NCBI RefSeq assembly: GCF_001748145.1 | Contig: NZ_BCQA01000001.1 | Location: 2,692,501-2,756,500, forward strand | Length of the DNA: 64,000 nt | Source of the DNA: Bosea sp. BIWAKO-01 | Lineage (GTDB): Bacteria; Pseudomonadota; Alphaproteobacteria; Rhizobiales; Beijerinckiaceae | Direction of reading: 5' to 3' | Part shown: one piece after another, positions 34,589 through 44,700 of the stretch | Layout: each line of letters begins with the position of its first letter | Position numbering within the stretch: the first letter of the stretch is position 1 | Position numbers and translations under genes: made by a program | Notes under the pieces: model-generated | What the model saw: the letters and a program-made list of their open reading frames with translations, nothing else | Databases searched by the model: none | What the model was told of the DNA's origin: nothing

Positions 34589-35532
34589 CGGGCTATTTGT
34601 TGCGCCGCCTTTTGCAGATGCTGCCGGTGCTGTTTCTCGCGTCCTTCGCCATATTCGCGATGATCTACGCGGTGCCGGGCGGCCCTGTCGCGGTGCTCGT
34701 TGGTGAGAACGCCTCGCCGGAGGAGATTGCGGCCACCATCGCGCGCTATGGCCTCGATCGACCGATGCTGATCCAATATTTCGACTGGCTCGGCCAGGCG
34801 GTGCGCGGCGATTTCGGCCTCTCGCTGCACAGCCGCCAGCCGGTTCTGGCGTTGATCGGGGAGCGCCTCCCGGCAACGCTGCAATTGGCATTCGCCGCGA
34901 TCCTGGTGGCGTTGGCCGTCGGCATCCCCGTCGCGGTTGCCAGCGCCGCGCGGCCCAATTCCTGGCTCGACCGCCTGCTGAGCGGGTGGAGCGCGCTGGC
35001 GCTGGGTGTGCCGACCTTCTGGCTCGGCATCCTGCTGATCCTGCTCTTCGCCGTCGAGCTCCGCTGGCTGCCATCCGCCTCGCGCTACGTGCCGCTCTGG
35101 GAGGCGCCGGTGGATGCGCTCCGCAGTCTCATGCTGCCGGCGCTGACTTTGGGCATCTATGTCTCCGGCATCTTTGCGAGGTTCCTGCGCGCGTCGCTGA
35201 TCGGCGAAGCCAAGCAGGACTATGTCCGCACGGCGCGGGCCAAGGGTTTGCCGGAAAGCCGCGTCGTCGGCCTCCACATCATGCGCAACGCTCTGCTGCC
35301 CTTCGTCACGATCGTCGGCCTGATGATGGCGAATTTCATCGGCGGCGCGGTGGTGACGGAAGCTGTCTTCACCTATCCGGGGCTCGGGCGCCTGGTCATC
35401 CAGGCGATCAGCACCCGCGACTACCCGCTGATCCAGGGCTGCATCATGGTGATCCTGGTCGGCTATATGCTGGTCAACCTGATCATCGACCTGCTCTATG
35501 CGTGGATCGATCCACGCATCGAATATCGTTGA
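34585..35532 (+). CDS. Peptide ABC transporter permease (DppB type), system 2
   Basis: 315 aa from ATG 34585, overlapping the previous stop as ATGA. N-terminal YLLRRLLQMLPVLFLASFAIF, LDRPMLIQYFDWLGQAVRGDFG (QYFDWLGQAVRGDFG), coupling loop ARAKGLPESRVVGLHIMRNA and YPGLGRLVIQAISTRDYPLI. Last gene of system 2. No ATPase gene follows; the next gene is convergent. The DppD/F pair of system 1 is the nearest candidate energy source. Confidence 0.93.
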   Translation: MTGYLLRRLLQMLPVLFLASFAIFAMIYAVPGGPVAVLVGENASPEEIAATIARYGLDRPMLIQYFDWLGQAVRGDFGLSLHSRQPVLALIGERLPATLQLAFAAILVALAVGIPVAVASAARPNSWLDRLLSGWSALALGVPTFWLGILLILLFAVELRWLPSASRYVPLWEAPVDALRSLMLPALTLGIYVSGIFARFLRASLIGEAKQDYVRTARAKGLPESRVVGLHIMRNALLPFVTIVGLMMANFIGGAVVTEAVFTYPGLGRLVIQAISTRDYPLIQGCIMVILVGYMLVNLIIDLLYAWIDPRIEYR

Positions 35533-35553
35533 TGCCGCTCCGGAGTGCGAGGT

Positions 35554-35588
35554 CCGGCGCAGGCCTGCATGTGCAGGGCTCGCGCCGG
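35554..35588. terminator. Nested hairpin between convergent genes
   Basis: Outer stem CCGGCGC (35554-35560)/GCGCCGG (35582-35588) with an inner CCTGCA-TG-TGCAGG stem. Placed between the stop of the peptide permease and the stop of the IclR gene; a bidirectional terminator without a T-run. Confidence 0.45.
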
Positions 35589-35597
35589 CCATGCCTG

Positions 35598-36389
35598 TCA
35601 GGCGGAGATTATGGGATCCTGCGAGCCGAGATGGCTGGAGATATGCGCGGCGACCTCGCGCAGCCGCATTCCCGCCTTCGCGGCGAGCGGCCGCGGCATT
35701 CGCATCAGCGGCGCCGAGATACTGAGCGCTGCCACAGGGTAGTGATTATCGTCGAAGATCGGCACGCCGACGCACATCGCCCCATCTTCGTTTTCGCCGA
35801 TTTCCGTAGCGTAGCCGAGCTTGGCGACCTGTCGAAGTTGGCGCTCGATCTCTTCGCGCTCAAGCAGCGTGCGCCCGGTTCGTTCGGTCAGAGGCAGGTC
35901 GAGCTGGCGCAATTTTTCCGCCTCGGGAAGAAAGGCGAGGATCGCCTTACCCAGCGCGGTGGAATGCATCGGATGGCTGTCGCCGATCCGCGCCTGCATG
36001 CGCAGCGAGCGATTGGCCTCGATGAGGTCGATATAGACGATCGTGCCGTTGCCCTTCACCGCGAGATTCACGGTCTCATTGAACTCGTTCATCAGCTCGA
36101 CCATCGCCGGGCGTGCGAGCTGCCGGATCTTGCTGAAGCTCGCATCGGCACGCGCGATCGAGCGCAGCAGCGGCCCGAGATTGTATTTGTCGGTCTCGCG
36201 ATTGTGGCTGACGAAACCGGCTTCCGTCAGCGTTTGCAGGTAGCGGAACGTCGTCGTCTTCGGAATCCGCAGCTCACGTCCGACGGTCGTGAGCGCGATC
36301 TCGTGACCATGGCGCGCGACGAATTCCAGCACCTTGAGCGCCTTCATCACGGGCTGCACGACGTAAGGGTTGCCCGATTTCTTCGGCAT
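35598..36389 (-). CDS. IclR family transcriptional regulator of the peptidase regulon (inferred)
   Basis: 263 aa. Winged helix near 13-70 (QPVMKALKVLEFVARHG, TVGRELRIPKTTTFRYLQTL) and an IclR effector domain (ARPAMVELMNEFNETVNLAVKGNGTIVYID, cited as NETVNLAVKGNGTIVYID; SMHSTALGKAILAFLPE as HSTALGKAILAF). It is divergent from the aminotransferase gene across site D. It is the only regulator gene in the 20-38 kb block, so it is the best candidate for the protein that binds the four shared sites. That link is inference. Confidence 0.92.
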   Translation of the reverse strand: MPKKSGNPYVVQPVMKALKVLEFVARHGHEIALTTVGRELRIPKTTTFRYLQTLTEAGFVSHNRETDKYNLGPLLRSIARADASFSKIRQLARPAMVELMNEFNETVNLAVKGNGTIVYIDLIEANRSLRMQARIGDSHPMHSTALGKAILAFLPEAEKLRQLDLPLTERTGRTLLEREEIERQLRQVAKLGYATEIGENEDGAMCVGVPIFDDNHYPVAALSISAPLMRMPRPLAAKAGMRLREVAAHISSHLGSQDPIISA

Positions 36390-36441
36390 GGTTGCCCCGC
36401 ATTCTCGCTGTCGCGAGATTGCGCATAGCGGGTCCCTGTGA

Positions 36442-36496
36442 ATTCCGCAAGACGAAACCCGTGTTCCTTTACACGAGATGGGGGCTCTGGTCTGCT
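36442..36496 (+). promoter_or_regulatory. Operator and promoter, site D (aminotransferase/IclR)
   Basis: ATTCC-N7-GAAAC (36442-36458), 9 bases, TTTACA (36468-36473), 17 bases, TCTGCT (36491-36496). This places the transcription start near 36503 and so excludes the GTG at 36438 as start of the aminotransferase. Confidence 0.6.
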
Positions 36497-36524
36497 TAAA
36501 TTACCGGCAGTGGAGAACAGTCAC

Positions 36525-37838
36525 GTGCGAGCGAACGGAAGCGGACCAGCAGCAACACTGCGTTTTGAGGAATCGGCGCGGCAGATCGCTGCGAATGCGC
36601 GCTACATCGCTGGCGGCGTGAACAGCAACTTCAGGCTGGGCATGGCGCCGGGCCCGCTCGTCTTTGAGCGAGGCGAAGGGGCCCATCTCATCGATGTCGA
36701 TGGCAACCGCATCATCGATTATTACTGCGGAATGGGGGCAACGGTGCTCGGCCACACCCCGGCCCGGGTCATTGAGGCGGTGCAGCGCCAAGCGGAGCGA
36801 GGCATCCTGTTTGCCGGCCAGGCACCGATCGAGCACGAGGCGGCGAAGCTGATCTGCGAGCGCGTTCCCAGTGCCGAGCGGCTTCGCTTCGGGTCCTCGG
36901 GCTCCGAGGTGGCGCAGGCCGCGATCCGCCTCGCTCGTGCGGCGACGGGGCGGCGCACCATCGTCAAGTTCGAAGGGCATTATCACGGCTGGTTCGACAA
37001 CGTCCTGTGGTCAACGGCGCCGGGCCTCAATGCGGCCGGTCCGAGCGACGCGCCCACGCCTGTCGCCGGGAGCCGGGGGCAGGACCCCAGCGCGGGCGAC
37101 GGTCTGTCGATCCTCGGCTGGAATGACCTCGCTGCTCTCGAGGCCCGCCTTGCCCGCGGGGACGTCGCGGCGGTGATGATGGAGCCGGCCATGTGCAACC
37201 AGGGCGCCATCGCACCGCTGCCAGGCTATCTGCAGGGTGCGCTCGCTGCCTGCCGCGCCCACGGCGCCCTGCTGATCTTCGACGAGGTCATCACGGGTTT
37301 CCGCCTTGGCCGCGGCGGTGCCCAGGAGCGCTTCGGCGTCACGCCGGACCTCACGATCCTGGCGAAGGCGATTGCCAACGGTTTTCCCGTCGCAGCGATC
37401 GCGGGGCGGGGCGAGCTGATCGATATGTTCGCGGATGGCGTGCTCCATGGCGGCACCTTCAATGCGCAGCCGATCGCGATGGCGGCGATGGTCGCAACGC
37501 AGCAGTCACTGACGCCGGAGCACTACGAGCGCAGCTCGGTTCACGGCCAACGGCTCCAGGACGGCATTCGTGAGATCCTGACTCAGGCAGGCATCAAGGC
37601 CCAGGTCGCGGGCTTTCCGCTGATGTTCCACATTGCCTTCGGGCTCGACGCGCCGGCGCGCGACTACCGGGATGTCGCAGCGTCCGACAAGGCGGCCTAC
37701 AGTCGCTTTGCGCTCGCGCTGCTGAAACGCGGCGTTCGCGTGCTCGAGCGAGGCGCGTGGTTCGTCTCATCCGAGCACGATGCAGGGATCATCGAGGCGA
37801 CTCTGGAGGCGGTGCGCGGCGCCGTGCGCGAAATCTGA
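36525..37838 (+). CDS. Class-III aminotransferase/glutamate-1-semialdehyde aminomutase-like
   Basis: 437 aa from GTG 36525, preceded by GGAGA. Fold-type I PLP enzyme: RFGSSGSEVAQAAIRLARA phosphate loop, FEGHYHGWFDN, FDEVITGFRLG (Asp253) and cofactor Lys in ILAKAIANGFP (K281). Sequence style is that of the HemL-like branch often used for beta- or omega-amino acids and 2,3-aminomutase reactions rather than heme synthesis. It stands next to the IclR gene under site D and is probably the amino-acid end of the same catabolic route. Confidence 0.87.
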   Translation: MRANGSGPAATLRFEESARQIAANARYIAGGVNSNFRLGMAPGPLVFERGEGAHLIDVDGNRIIDYYCGMGATVLGHTPARVIEAVQRQAERGILFAGQAPIEHEAAKLICERVPSAERLRFGSSGSEVAQAAIRLARAATGRRTIVKFEGHYHGWFDNVLWSTAPGLNAAGPSDAPTPVAGSRGQDPSAGDGLSILGWNDLAALEARLARGDVAAVMMEPAMCNQGAIAPLPGYLQGALAACRAHGALLIFDEVITGFRLGRGGAQERFGVTPDLTILAKAIANGFPVAAIAGRGELIDMFADGVLHGGTFNAQPIAMAAMVATQQSLTPEHYERSSVHGQRLQDGIREILTQAGIKAQVAGFPLMFHIAFGLDAPARDYRDVAASDKAAYSRFALALLKRGVRVLERGAWFVSSEHDAGIIEATLEAVRGAVREI

Positions 37839-37903
37839 TCGGACCGATGCCCGCCTGACATTCACACCCGCGCTGTGCCCTGCTTCATCCGGAGCTGTCT
37901 CGA

Positions 37904-37933
37904 GTGGGCGGTCGGTTTGCACCGACCGCCCAC
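37904..37933. terminator. Strong bidirectional terminator hairpin
   Basis: GTGGGCGGTCGG (37904-37915), loop TTTGCA, CCGACCGCCCAC (37922-37933): a perfect 12-bp GC-rich stem followed by GTTT on the plus strand. It lies between the convergent aminotransferase and glpV genes. Confidence 0.8.
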
Positions 37934-37953
37934 GTTTCCCGGACATGGTTGCC

Positions 37954-39693
<1,740 letters not shown>

Positions 39694-39784
39694 CGTTTCC
39701 TCCACTGGACGATTGTTGTCGTTCGGGCGTTGGCGGCCTCTTGTTGCGAAGGCGGTTTGTGTCGTCGGTCAGCCTCCGGGGTGG

Positions 39785-40081
39785 TCAGACGAAGCGCAAA
39801 ACCGCTGCGGCGTAGGCAAGCGAGAGCAGCGAGGCCCACCATAGCTCGGCTCCGCTGAGCCCGAGCCAAGCAAGGTGGATGAAGGCAGCGCCGAGTAGGC
39901 TGAGAAACAGTCGGTCTCCGCGCGTCGTCGGGATTCCCAGCACGCCGATTCTCTCGATCTCCGGCCGCCAGATCGCGAGCGCGGTCATCGTAAGCAACAG
40001 GGCGAAGAGCGCGGCGAAGATCAGGCCGGTCTGCGGGGTCCATGCCATCCATGCCAGGTCGATCGCGGCAAAGCCGGGCAT
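39785..40081 (-). CDS. glpU: DUF2160 membrane protein GlpU of the glycerol importer
   Basis: 98-aa membrane protein with three hydrophobic segments (residues ~5-37, 58-77 and 80-96). Starts at the second of two ATGs (40081), which has better spacing from GGGGAGGG. DUF2160 proteins sit between the second permease and the binding protein in rhizobial glycerol loci; their molecular role is unknown. Overlaps the glpQ stop. Confidence 0.82.
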   Translation of the reverse strand: MPGFAAIDLAWMAWTPQTGLIFAALFALLLTMTALAIWRPEIERIGVLGIPTTRGDRLFLSLLGAAFIHLAWLGLSGAELWWASLLSLAYAAAVLRFV

Positions 40082-40956
40082 CATACCCTCCCCAGGGCAA
40101 AGCCCTTGGCGATGTAGTTGCGGACGAACCAGATCACGAGCGCTCCGGGGATCAGCGTCAGCACGCCCGCCGCGGCGAGCAGCCCCCAGTCCATGCCGGC
40201 TGCCGAAACCGTCCGGGTCATGGTCGCGGCGATGGGCTTGGCGTTGACGGTGGTCAGCGTGCGGGCAAGCAGAAGCTCGACCCAGGAGAACATGAAACAG
40301 AAGAAGGCGGTGACCCCGATGCCATTGGCGATGATCGGCGCGAAGATCTTCACGAAGAAGCGGGGGAAGGAATAGCCGTCGAGATAGGCTGTCTCGTCGA
40401 TCTCGCGTGGCACGCCCGACATGAAGCCTTCCAGGATCCAGACTGCGAGTGGCACATTGAACAGACAATGCGCCAGCGCCACGGCAAGTGGCGTGTCGAA
40501 CAGGCCGATCGCGGAATAGAGGTTGAAGAAGGGCAGGGCGAAGATCGCCGGTGGCGCCATCCGGTTCGACAGCAGCCAGAAGAACAGGTGCTTGTCGCCG
40601 AGGAAGCGGTAGCGCGAAAAGGCATAGGCCGCCGGCAAGGCCAAGGTGATCGAGATCACCGTATTCATGACCACATAGGTCAGTGAGTTGATATAGCCAG
40701 AGTACCAGGATGGATCGGTAAAGATCGTCCGGTAGTTCTCGAACGTGATCTCGCGGGGCCAGAGCGTCATGCCAGAATTGATCTCGGCATTGGTCTTCAG
40801 GCTCATGATGATCAGCCAATAGATCGGCAGCAGCAGGAAGACGAGGTAGAGCCCGAGCGTCACCGCGCCGCCGTTGAAGCGGAAGGCTGCGCGTGCCTTC
40901 TGCGTCGCCTTGGCTGCGGAGAGGGTGGAGGCTGAGGTGAGGCTGTCCGTCGTCAT
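40081..40956 (-). CDS. glpQ: Glycerol ABC transporter permease GlpQ
   Basis: 291 aa from ATG 40956 (GAGG 8 bases upstream). MalG-type permease with about six helices. Coupling loop is in the EIDETAYLDGYSFPRFFVKIF region (ETAYLDGYSFPRFFVKIF), and the C-terminus is RNYIAKGFALGRV. Within the operon it follows glpP after an 11-base gap from this start. Confidence 0.86.
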   Translation of the reverse strand: MTTDSLTSASTLSAAKATQKARAAFRFNGGAVTLGLYLVFLLLPIYWLIIMSLKTNAEINSGMTLWPREITFENYRTIFTDPSWYSGYINSLTYVVMNTVISITLALPAAYAFSRYRFLGDKHLFFWLLSNRMAPPAIFALPFFNLYSAIGLFDTPLAVALAHCLFNVPLAVWILEGFMSGVPREIDETAYLDGYSFPRFFVKIFAPIIANGIGVTAFFCFMFSWVELLLARTLTTVNAKPIAATMTRTVSAAGMDWGLLAAAGVLTLIPGALVIWFVRNYIAKGFALGRV

Positions 40957-40966
40957 CGGCCGCACC

Positions 40967-41869
40967 TCACGCATCCGCCGGCGGGCGCCGACGCTCGACG
41001 TCGAGATTGGTCATCACAGTGTAGAAGACCCAGCACACGGCGAGAATGATCAGGTTGTAGACGATCGACATCGCAGCGGCCTTGCCCAGGTCGAACTGTC
41101 CGAGCGCCAGCTTCACCAGCTCGATCGAGAGGAAGGTCGTCGAGTTGCCGGGCCCGCCGCCGGTGACGACGAAGGGCTCGGTGTAGATCATGAACGAGTC
41201 CATGAAGCGCAGCAGCACGGCGATGATCAGTACGCGCCGCATCTTCGGCAACTGGATGAAGCGGAACACCGCCCAGCGGCTGGCACCGTCGATCCGCGCC
41301 GCCTGGTAATAGGCATCGGGGATCGATTTCAGCCCGGCGTAGCAAAGCAACGCCACCAAGGAGGTCCAGTGCCAGACATCCATCACGATGATGGTGATCC
41401 AGGCAGCCAGAGGGTCGGCGACGTAGTTGTAGTTGATGCCGAGCCGGTTGACCGTGTAGCCGAGCAGCCCGATATCGCTGCGCGCGAAAACCTGCCAGAT
41501 CGTGCCAACCACGTTCCACGGCACCAGCAGCGGCATCGCCATCAGCACCAGCGTCGCTGCCACTTTCCAGCCCTCGCGCGGCATGGCGAGCGCGACCGCG
41601 ATGCCGAGCGGCACCTCGATCGCAAGGATGATCGCGGAGAAGGCCAGATTGCGCCCCAGCGAGTCGCGCACCCGTCCGCCAAGATCGCTCGACGGGTCGA
41701 GCAACTCCTTGAACCAGCCGGTGCCGTTCCAGAAGAACTGGTTGTTGCCGAACGTGTCCTGTACCGAATAGTTCACCACCGTCATCAGCGGGATCACTGC
41801 GGAGAAGGCGACGATGGCGAGGACCGGCAGGACCAGCAGCCAGGCGCGGTTGTCATAGGGCCTCTCCAT
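40967..41869 (-). CDS. glpP: Glycerol ABC transporter permease GlpP
   Basis: 300-aa MalF-type permease, about six helices, coupling loop YYQAARIDGASRWAVFRFIQ. Contains MTVVNYSVQDTFGNNQFFWNG (cited as VNYSVQDTFGNNQFFWNG), a stretch typical of GlpP-like permeases. Its start overlaps the stop of the preceding ATPase gene. Confidence 0.86.
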   Translation of the reverse strand: MERPYDNRAWLLVLPVLAIVAFSAVIPLMTVVNYSVQDTFGNNQFFWNGTGWFKELLDPSSDLGGRVRDSLGRNLAFSAIILAIEVPLGIAVALAMPREGWKVAATLVLMAMPLLVPWNVVGTIWQVFARSDIGLLGYTVNRLGINYNYVADPLAAWITIIVMDVWHWTSLVALLCYAGLKSIPDAYYQAARIDGASRWAVFRFIQLPKMRRVLIIAVLLRFMDSFMIYTEPFVVTGGGPGNSTTFLSIELVKLALGQFDLGKAAAMSIVYNLIILAVCWVFYTVMTNLDVERRRPPADA

Positions 41870-42948
41870 CAGGTCCTCCCGTCCAGGCGTTCGCCATCGG
41901 CATAGACATGGACATGGCCGGGCTGGAGAATGAGCCCAGCGGTCTTGCCAATGTCGCTCAGCGCATCCGGCACGCCGGCCGCGAAAGGGTGTCCCCCGAG
42001 GTGCAGGCGCGCGAGCCTTGTGCGGCCGAGATCGTCGATGCGCTCAACTGTGACGGATAGGCCCTCGCCAGCACGCGCGAGGAGGGCAAATTCTGGCCTG
42101 ATGCCGATCTCGATGCGCTTGCCGGGGGGAATGTCGTAGCTGCGGCTGAGCCCGATCGCCGCGCCGTCGATATGGGCCTGGTTACCGTCGACCTTGGCTG
42201 GCAGCACGTTCATGCCCGGCGAGCCTATGAAGTAGCCGACGAAGGTATGCGCGGGCTTCTCGAAGAGCTCGTCCGGTCGCCCGGCCTGCACCACCCGCCC
42301 GTCATGCATCACCACGACCGTATCGGCGAAGGTCAGCGCCTCGGTCTGATCATGCGTCACATAGATCATGGTGACGTCGAGCGCCCGGTGCAGCGCCTTG
42401 AGCTTCGAACGCAGCTCCCATTTCAACTGCGGGTCGATGACGGTCAGCGGCTCGTCGAACAGGATCGCGGTAACATCTGGCCGGACCAACCCACGGCCAA
42501 GCGAGATCTTTTGCTTGGCGTCGGCAGTGAGTCCGCGTGCCTTCCGGCCGAGATCGCCGCTCATCTCAAGGAGCGCCGCGATCTCGCGCACGCGGGCATC
42601 GACCGCGTTGCCAGCCAAGCCGCGATTGCGAAGCGGGAAAGCGAGGTTCTCGTAGACGCTCATCGTATCGTAGACGACGGGGAACTGGAAAACCTGGGCG
42701 ATGTTGCGTCGCTCTGTCGGCAGGCCGGTGACGTCGCGCCCATCGAACAGCACCTGGCCATGTGAGGGCGTCAGCAGGCCGGAGATGATGTTGAGCAAGG
42801 TGGTCTTGCCGCAGCCCGAGGGGCCGAGCAGCGCATAGGCGCCGCCCTGGCGCCAGGTCAGGTTCATCGGTTTCAGGGCGAAATCGGCCGGCGCCGTCGC
42901 GTCCCGCTTGTAGGAATGGGCGAGGTCGAAGAGTTCGATGCGCGCCAT
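41869..42948 (-). CDS. glpT: Glycerol ABC transporter ATPase GlpT
   Basis: 359 aa from ATG 42948. Walker A GPSGCGKTTLL, Q-loop AQVFQFPVVYDTMSV; the signature region reads LTADAKQKISLGRGL, a degenerate LSGGQ that is normal for this subfamily; Walker B ILFDEPLTVIDP with the catalytic Glu retained. The C-terminal TOBE-like domain follows from ~240. Works as a heterodimer with GlpS. Confidence 0.86.
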   Translation of the reverse strand: MARIELFDLAHSYKRDATAPADFALKPMNLTWRQGGAYALLGPSGCGKTTLLNIISGLLTPSHGQVLFDGRDVTGLPTERRNIAQVFQFPVVYDTMSVYENLAFPLRNRGLAGNAVDARVREIAALLEMSGDLGRKARGLTADAKQKISLGRGLVRPDVTAILFDEPLTVIDPQLKWELRSKLKALHRALDVTMIYVTHDQTEALTFADTVVVMHDGRVVQAGRPDELFEKPAHTFVGYFIGSPGMNVLPAKVDGNQAHIDGAAIGLSRSYDIPPGKRIEIGIRPEFALLARAGEGLSVTVERIDDLGRTRLARLHLGGHPFAAGVPDALSDIGKTAGLILQPGHVHVYADGERLDGRT

Positions 42949-42958
42949 CGCCCCGTCC

Positions 42959-44074
42959 TCATGCTGCCGAGAGGAAGGCGGGGGCGTGGGCGAGCCCGCC
43001 GTCGGGATCGAAGACGAAGACGCCGGCCGGATCGACATGGACTGTGACCGCGGCGCCAGGCTCGAGTTCCTGCACGCCGGGTACGAGCGCCACCCAGCGC
43101 GAGCCCGCTGCCTCGACGTGGACGAAACTCTCCGAACCGGTGATCTCGGCAACCGTGACCGTGCCGTTGAACGCAAGGCCGGGACCAGCCGGTCGATGTA
43201 GCGTCAGCTGATGCGCGCGGAAGCCGAGCTGGTACGCGCCATCTGCAAGACCGCCGAGAGGCCCGGTTGCGGGGCCAATCGCGCCACCCGGCAGCAGGAT
43301 TTCCGCTGCACGCTTGGTGACCGGCAGCAGGTTGAGCGGTGGGTCAGAGAAAATGCGCGCAGTGGTCAGGTCAAGCGGCCGGCGATAGACCTCGGCGCTG
43401 CGGCCATGCTGCGTCACCCGACCCTGCCAGAGCGTCGCGGTAAAGTCGCCGAGCAGCAGAGCCTCCTGGGGCTCCGTCGTCGCGTAGACCACAGTCGCCT
43501 TGGAACCACGCACGATCTTCGGCAGTTCCTCGCGCAATTCCTCGCGCAGCTTGTAGTCGAGATTGGCGAGCGGCTCGTCGAGCAGCACGAGATCGGCGCC
43601 CTTGATCAGCGCGCGCGCCATGGCCGTGCGCTGCTGCTGGCCACCGGAAAGGTTGAGCGGCATCCGTTCCAGAAAGGACTCAAGCTGCATCAACCGCGCC
43701 ATGGCGCGGACCTTGCTTTCGATTTCGGCCCTGGGCAGCCCCTTCACCCGGAGAGGCGAAGCGATGTTCTCGAAGACGGTGAGGTTCGGGTAGTTGATGA
43801 ACTGCTGGTAGACCATGGCGACCGAGCGCTCGCGCACGGCAAGGCCGGTGACATCGGTTTCGCTCGTGCCGTCATCAACGAGGATGCGCCCCGCGCTTGG
43901 CCGGTCGAGCCCGGCCATCAAACGCATCAGCGAGGTTTTGCCCGAGAGGGTCGCGCCCAGCAGCACGGTCATCGTGCCGGGCTTCAGGCGCAGGCTCGTC
44001 TCGTGGATATAGGTTTCCGCCCCAACCTCGCGACGCACCCTGTCGAGAACAAGACCCACTCCAGCCTCCTTCAA
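42959..44074 (-). CDS. glpS: Glycerol ABC transporter ATPase GlpS
   Basis: 371 aa. Walker A GATLSGKTSL (an unusual but valid GxxxxGKT), Q-loop MVYQQFINYPNLTV, intact signature LNLSGGQQQRTAMARAL, Walker B LVLLDEPLANLDYK, and a C-terminal TOBE-like domain. First gene of the minus-strand operon. With GlpT's degenerate signature, the pair is probably an asymmetric ATPase with one fully canonical site. Confidence 0.86.
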   Translation of the reverse strand: MKEAGVGLVLDRVRREVGAETYIHETSLRLKPGTMTVLLGATLSGKTSLMRLMAGLDRPSAGRILVDDGTSETDVTGLAVRERSVAMVYQQFINYPNLTVFENIASPLRVKGLPRAEIESKVRAMARLMQLESFLERMPLNLSGGQQQRTAMARALIKGADLVLLDEPLANLDYKLREELREELPKIVRGSKATVVYATTEPQEALLLGDFTATLWQGRVTQHGRSAEVYRRPLDLTTARIFSDPPLNLLPVTKRAAEILLPGGAIGPATGPLGGLADGAYQLGFRAHQLTLHRPAGPGLAFNGTVTVAEITGSESFVHVEAAGSRWVALVPGVQELEPGAAVTVHVDPAGVFVFDPDGGLAHAPAFLSAA

Positions 44075-44687
44075 GCCCCCTGCTTCATCAGGGTGGTGAC
44101 GAGTTCATTTGTGAATGCGTTGAGCCTTTGCTGTAACGATTCCGGCGATTGCGGAGGTTGATACGCTTAGCGCTTGTCGTTCGAGCGCTGCGGCCCGAGG
44201 GCTGTGGTAAATAAGCGGACGCGCGGGCTTGTCGGTGCCGGGATGCCGGCGCGAATCCACTATGCCCTCGACACCAACCAGCATCTCACGAGCCTTCGTG
44301 CCACAGGCGCGCACCAGCCGGATGACGGTCGCGCGACGGTTGAGAATAGCGCCAATCGGTCTCGGCCACGAGAGTTTCAAACCCCTCGTCTGGAAACATC
44401 CTGACAGAATTTGGAGATTGCGCGAAGGGGAGCGCAGGGTGGTCTCGTGTCCCGGTCTCAAAGCGCTCCCGCTCGTATCAGTTGCCGGATCTGAACGAAG
44501 CTGATTGCTCGTGGAGCCCTGACCCGCTTTGACTGGAGCAAGGCATAGGCCGCGTTGCATCTCGCGGAACGGACATCGGATCTGAGCACGTGGCCAAGTG
44601 CTGAGGCCTCGCTTCATCGTGCTGACGGCATTGGGGGCAGTTAGGCCTTCTCGCCCCTGCGGCGTTCGAACGCGAGCGCGCGCCGCC
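44075..44687. other. Gene-poor stretch upstream of the glycerol operon
   Basis: 613 bases without a gene I can support. It must contain the glp promoter. A minus-strand frame covering ~44105-44400 reads protein-like near its end (AALERQALSVSTSAIAGIV) but has no clear start or family and could be a decayed gene. No glycerol kinase, dehydrogenase or glpR-type regulator is present here. Confidence 0.5.
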
Positions 44688-44700
44688 TCAAGCGGCGCGC
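44678..44700 (-). terminator. 9-bp hairpin spanning the end of the MFS gene
   Basis: GCGCGCCGC (44678-44686), loop CTCAA, GCGGCGCGC (44692-44700). The MFS stop codon (44688-44690) lies in the loop, so the last Arg-Arg-Ala-Ala codons form the stem. May terminate the MFS transcript; no T-run. Confidence 0.4.

Noticed and set aside
36438..36524. Upstream GTG start (36438) for the aminotransferase
   Set aside because: It lies upstream of the shared operator and promoter (36442-36496), so it would not be in the transcript; GTG 36525 has GGAGA upstream.
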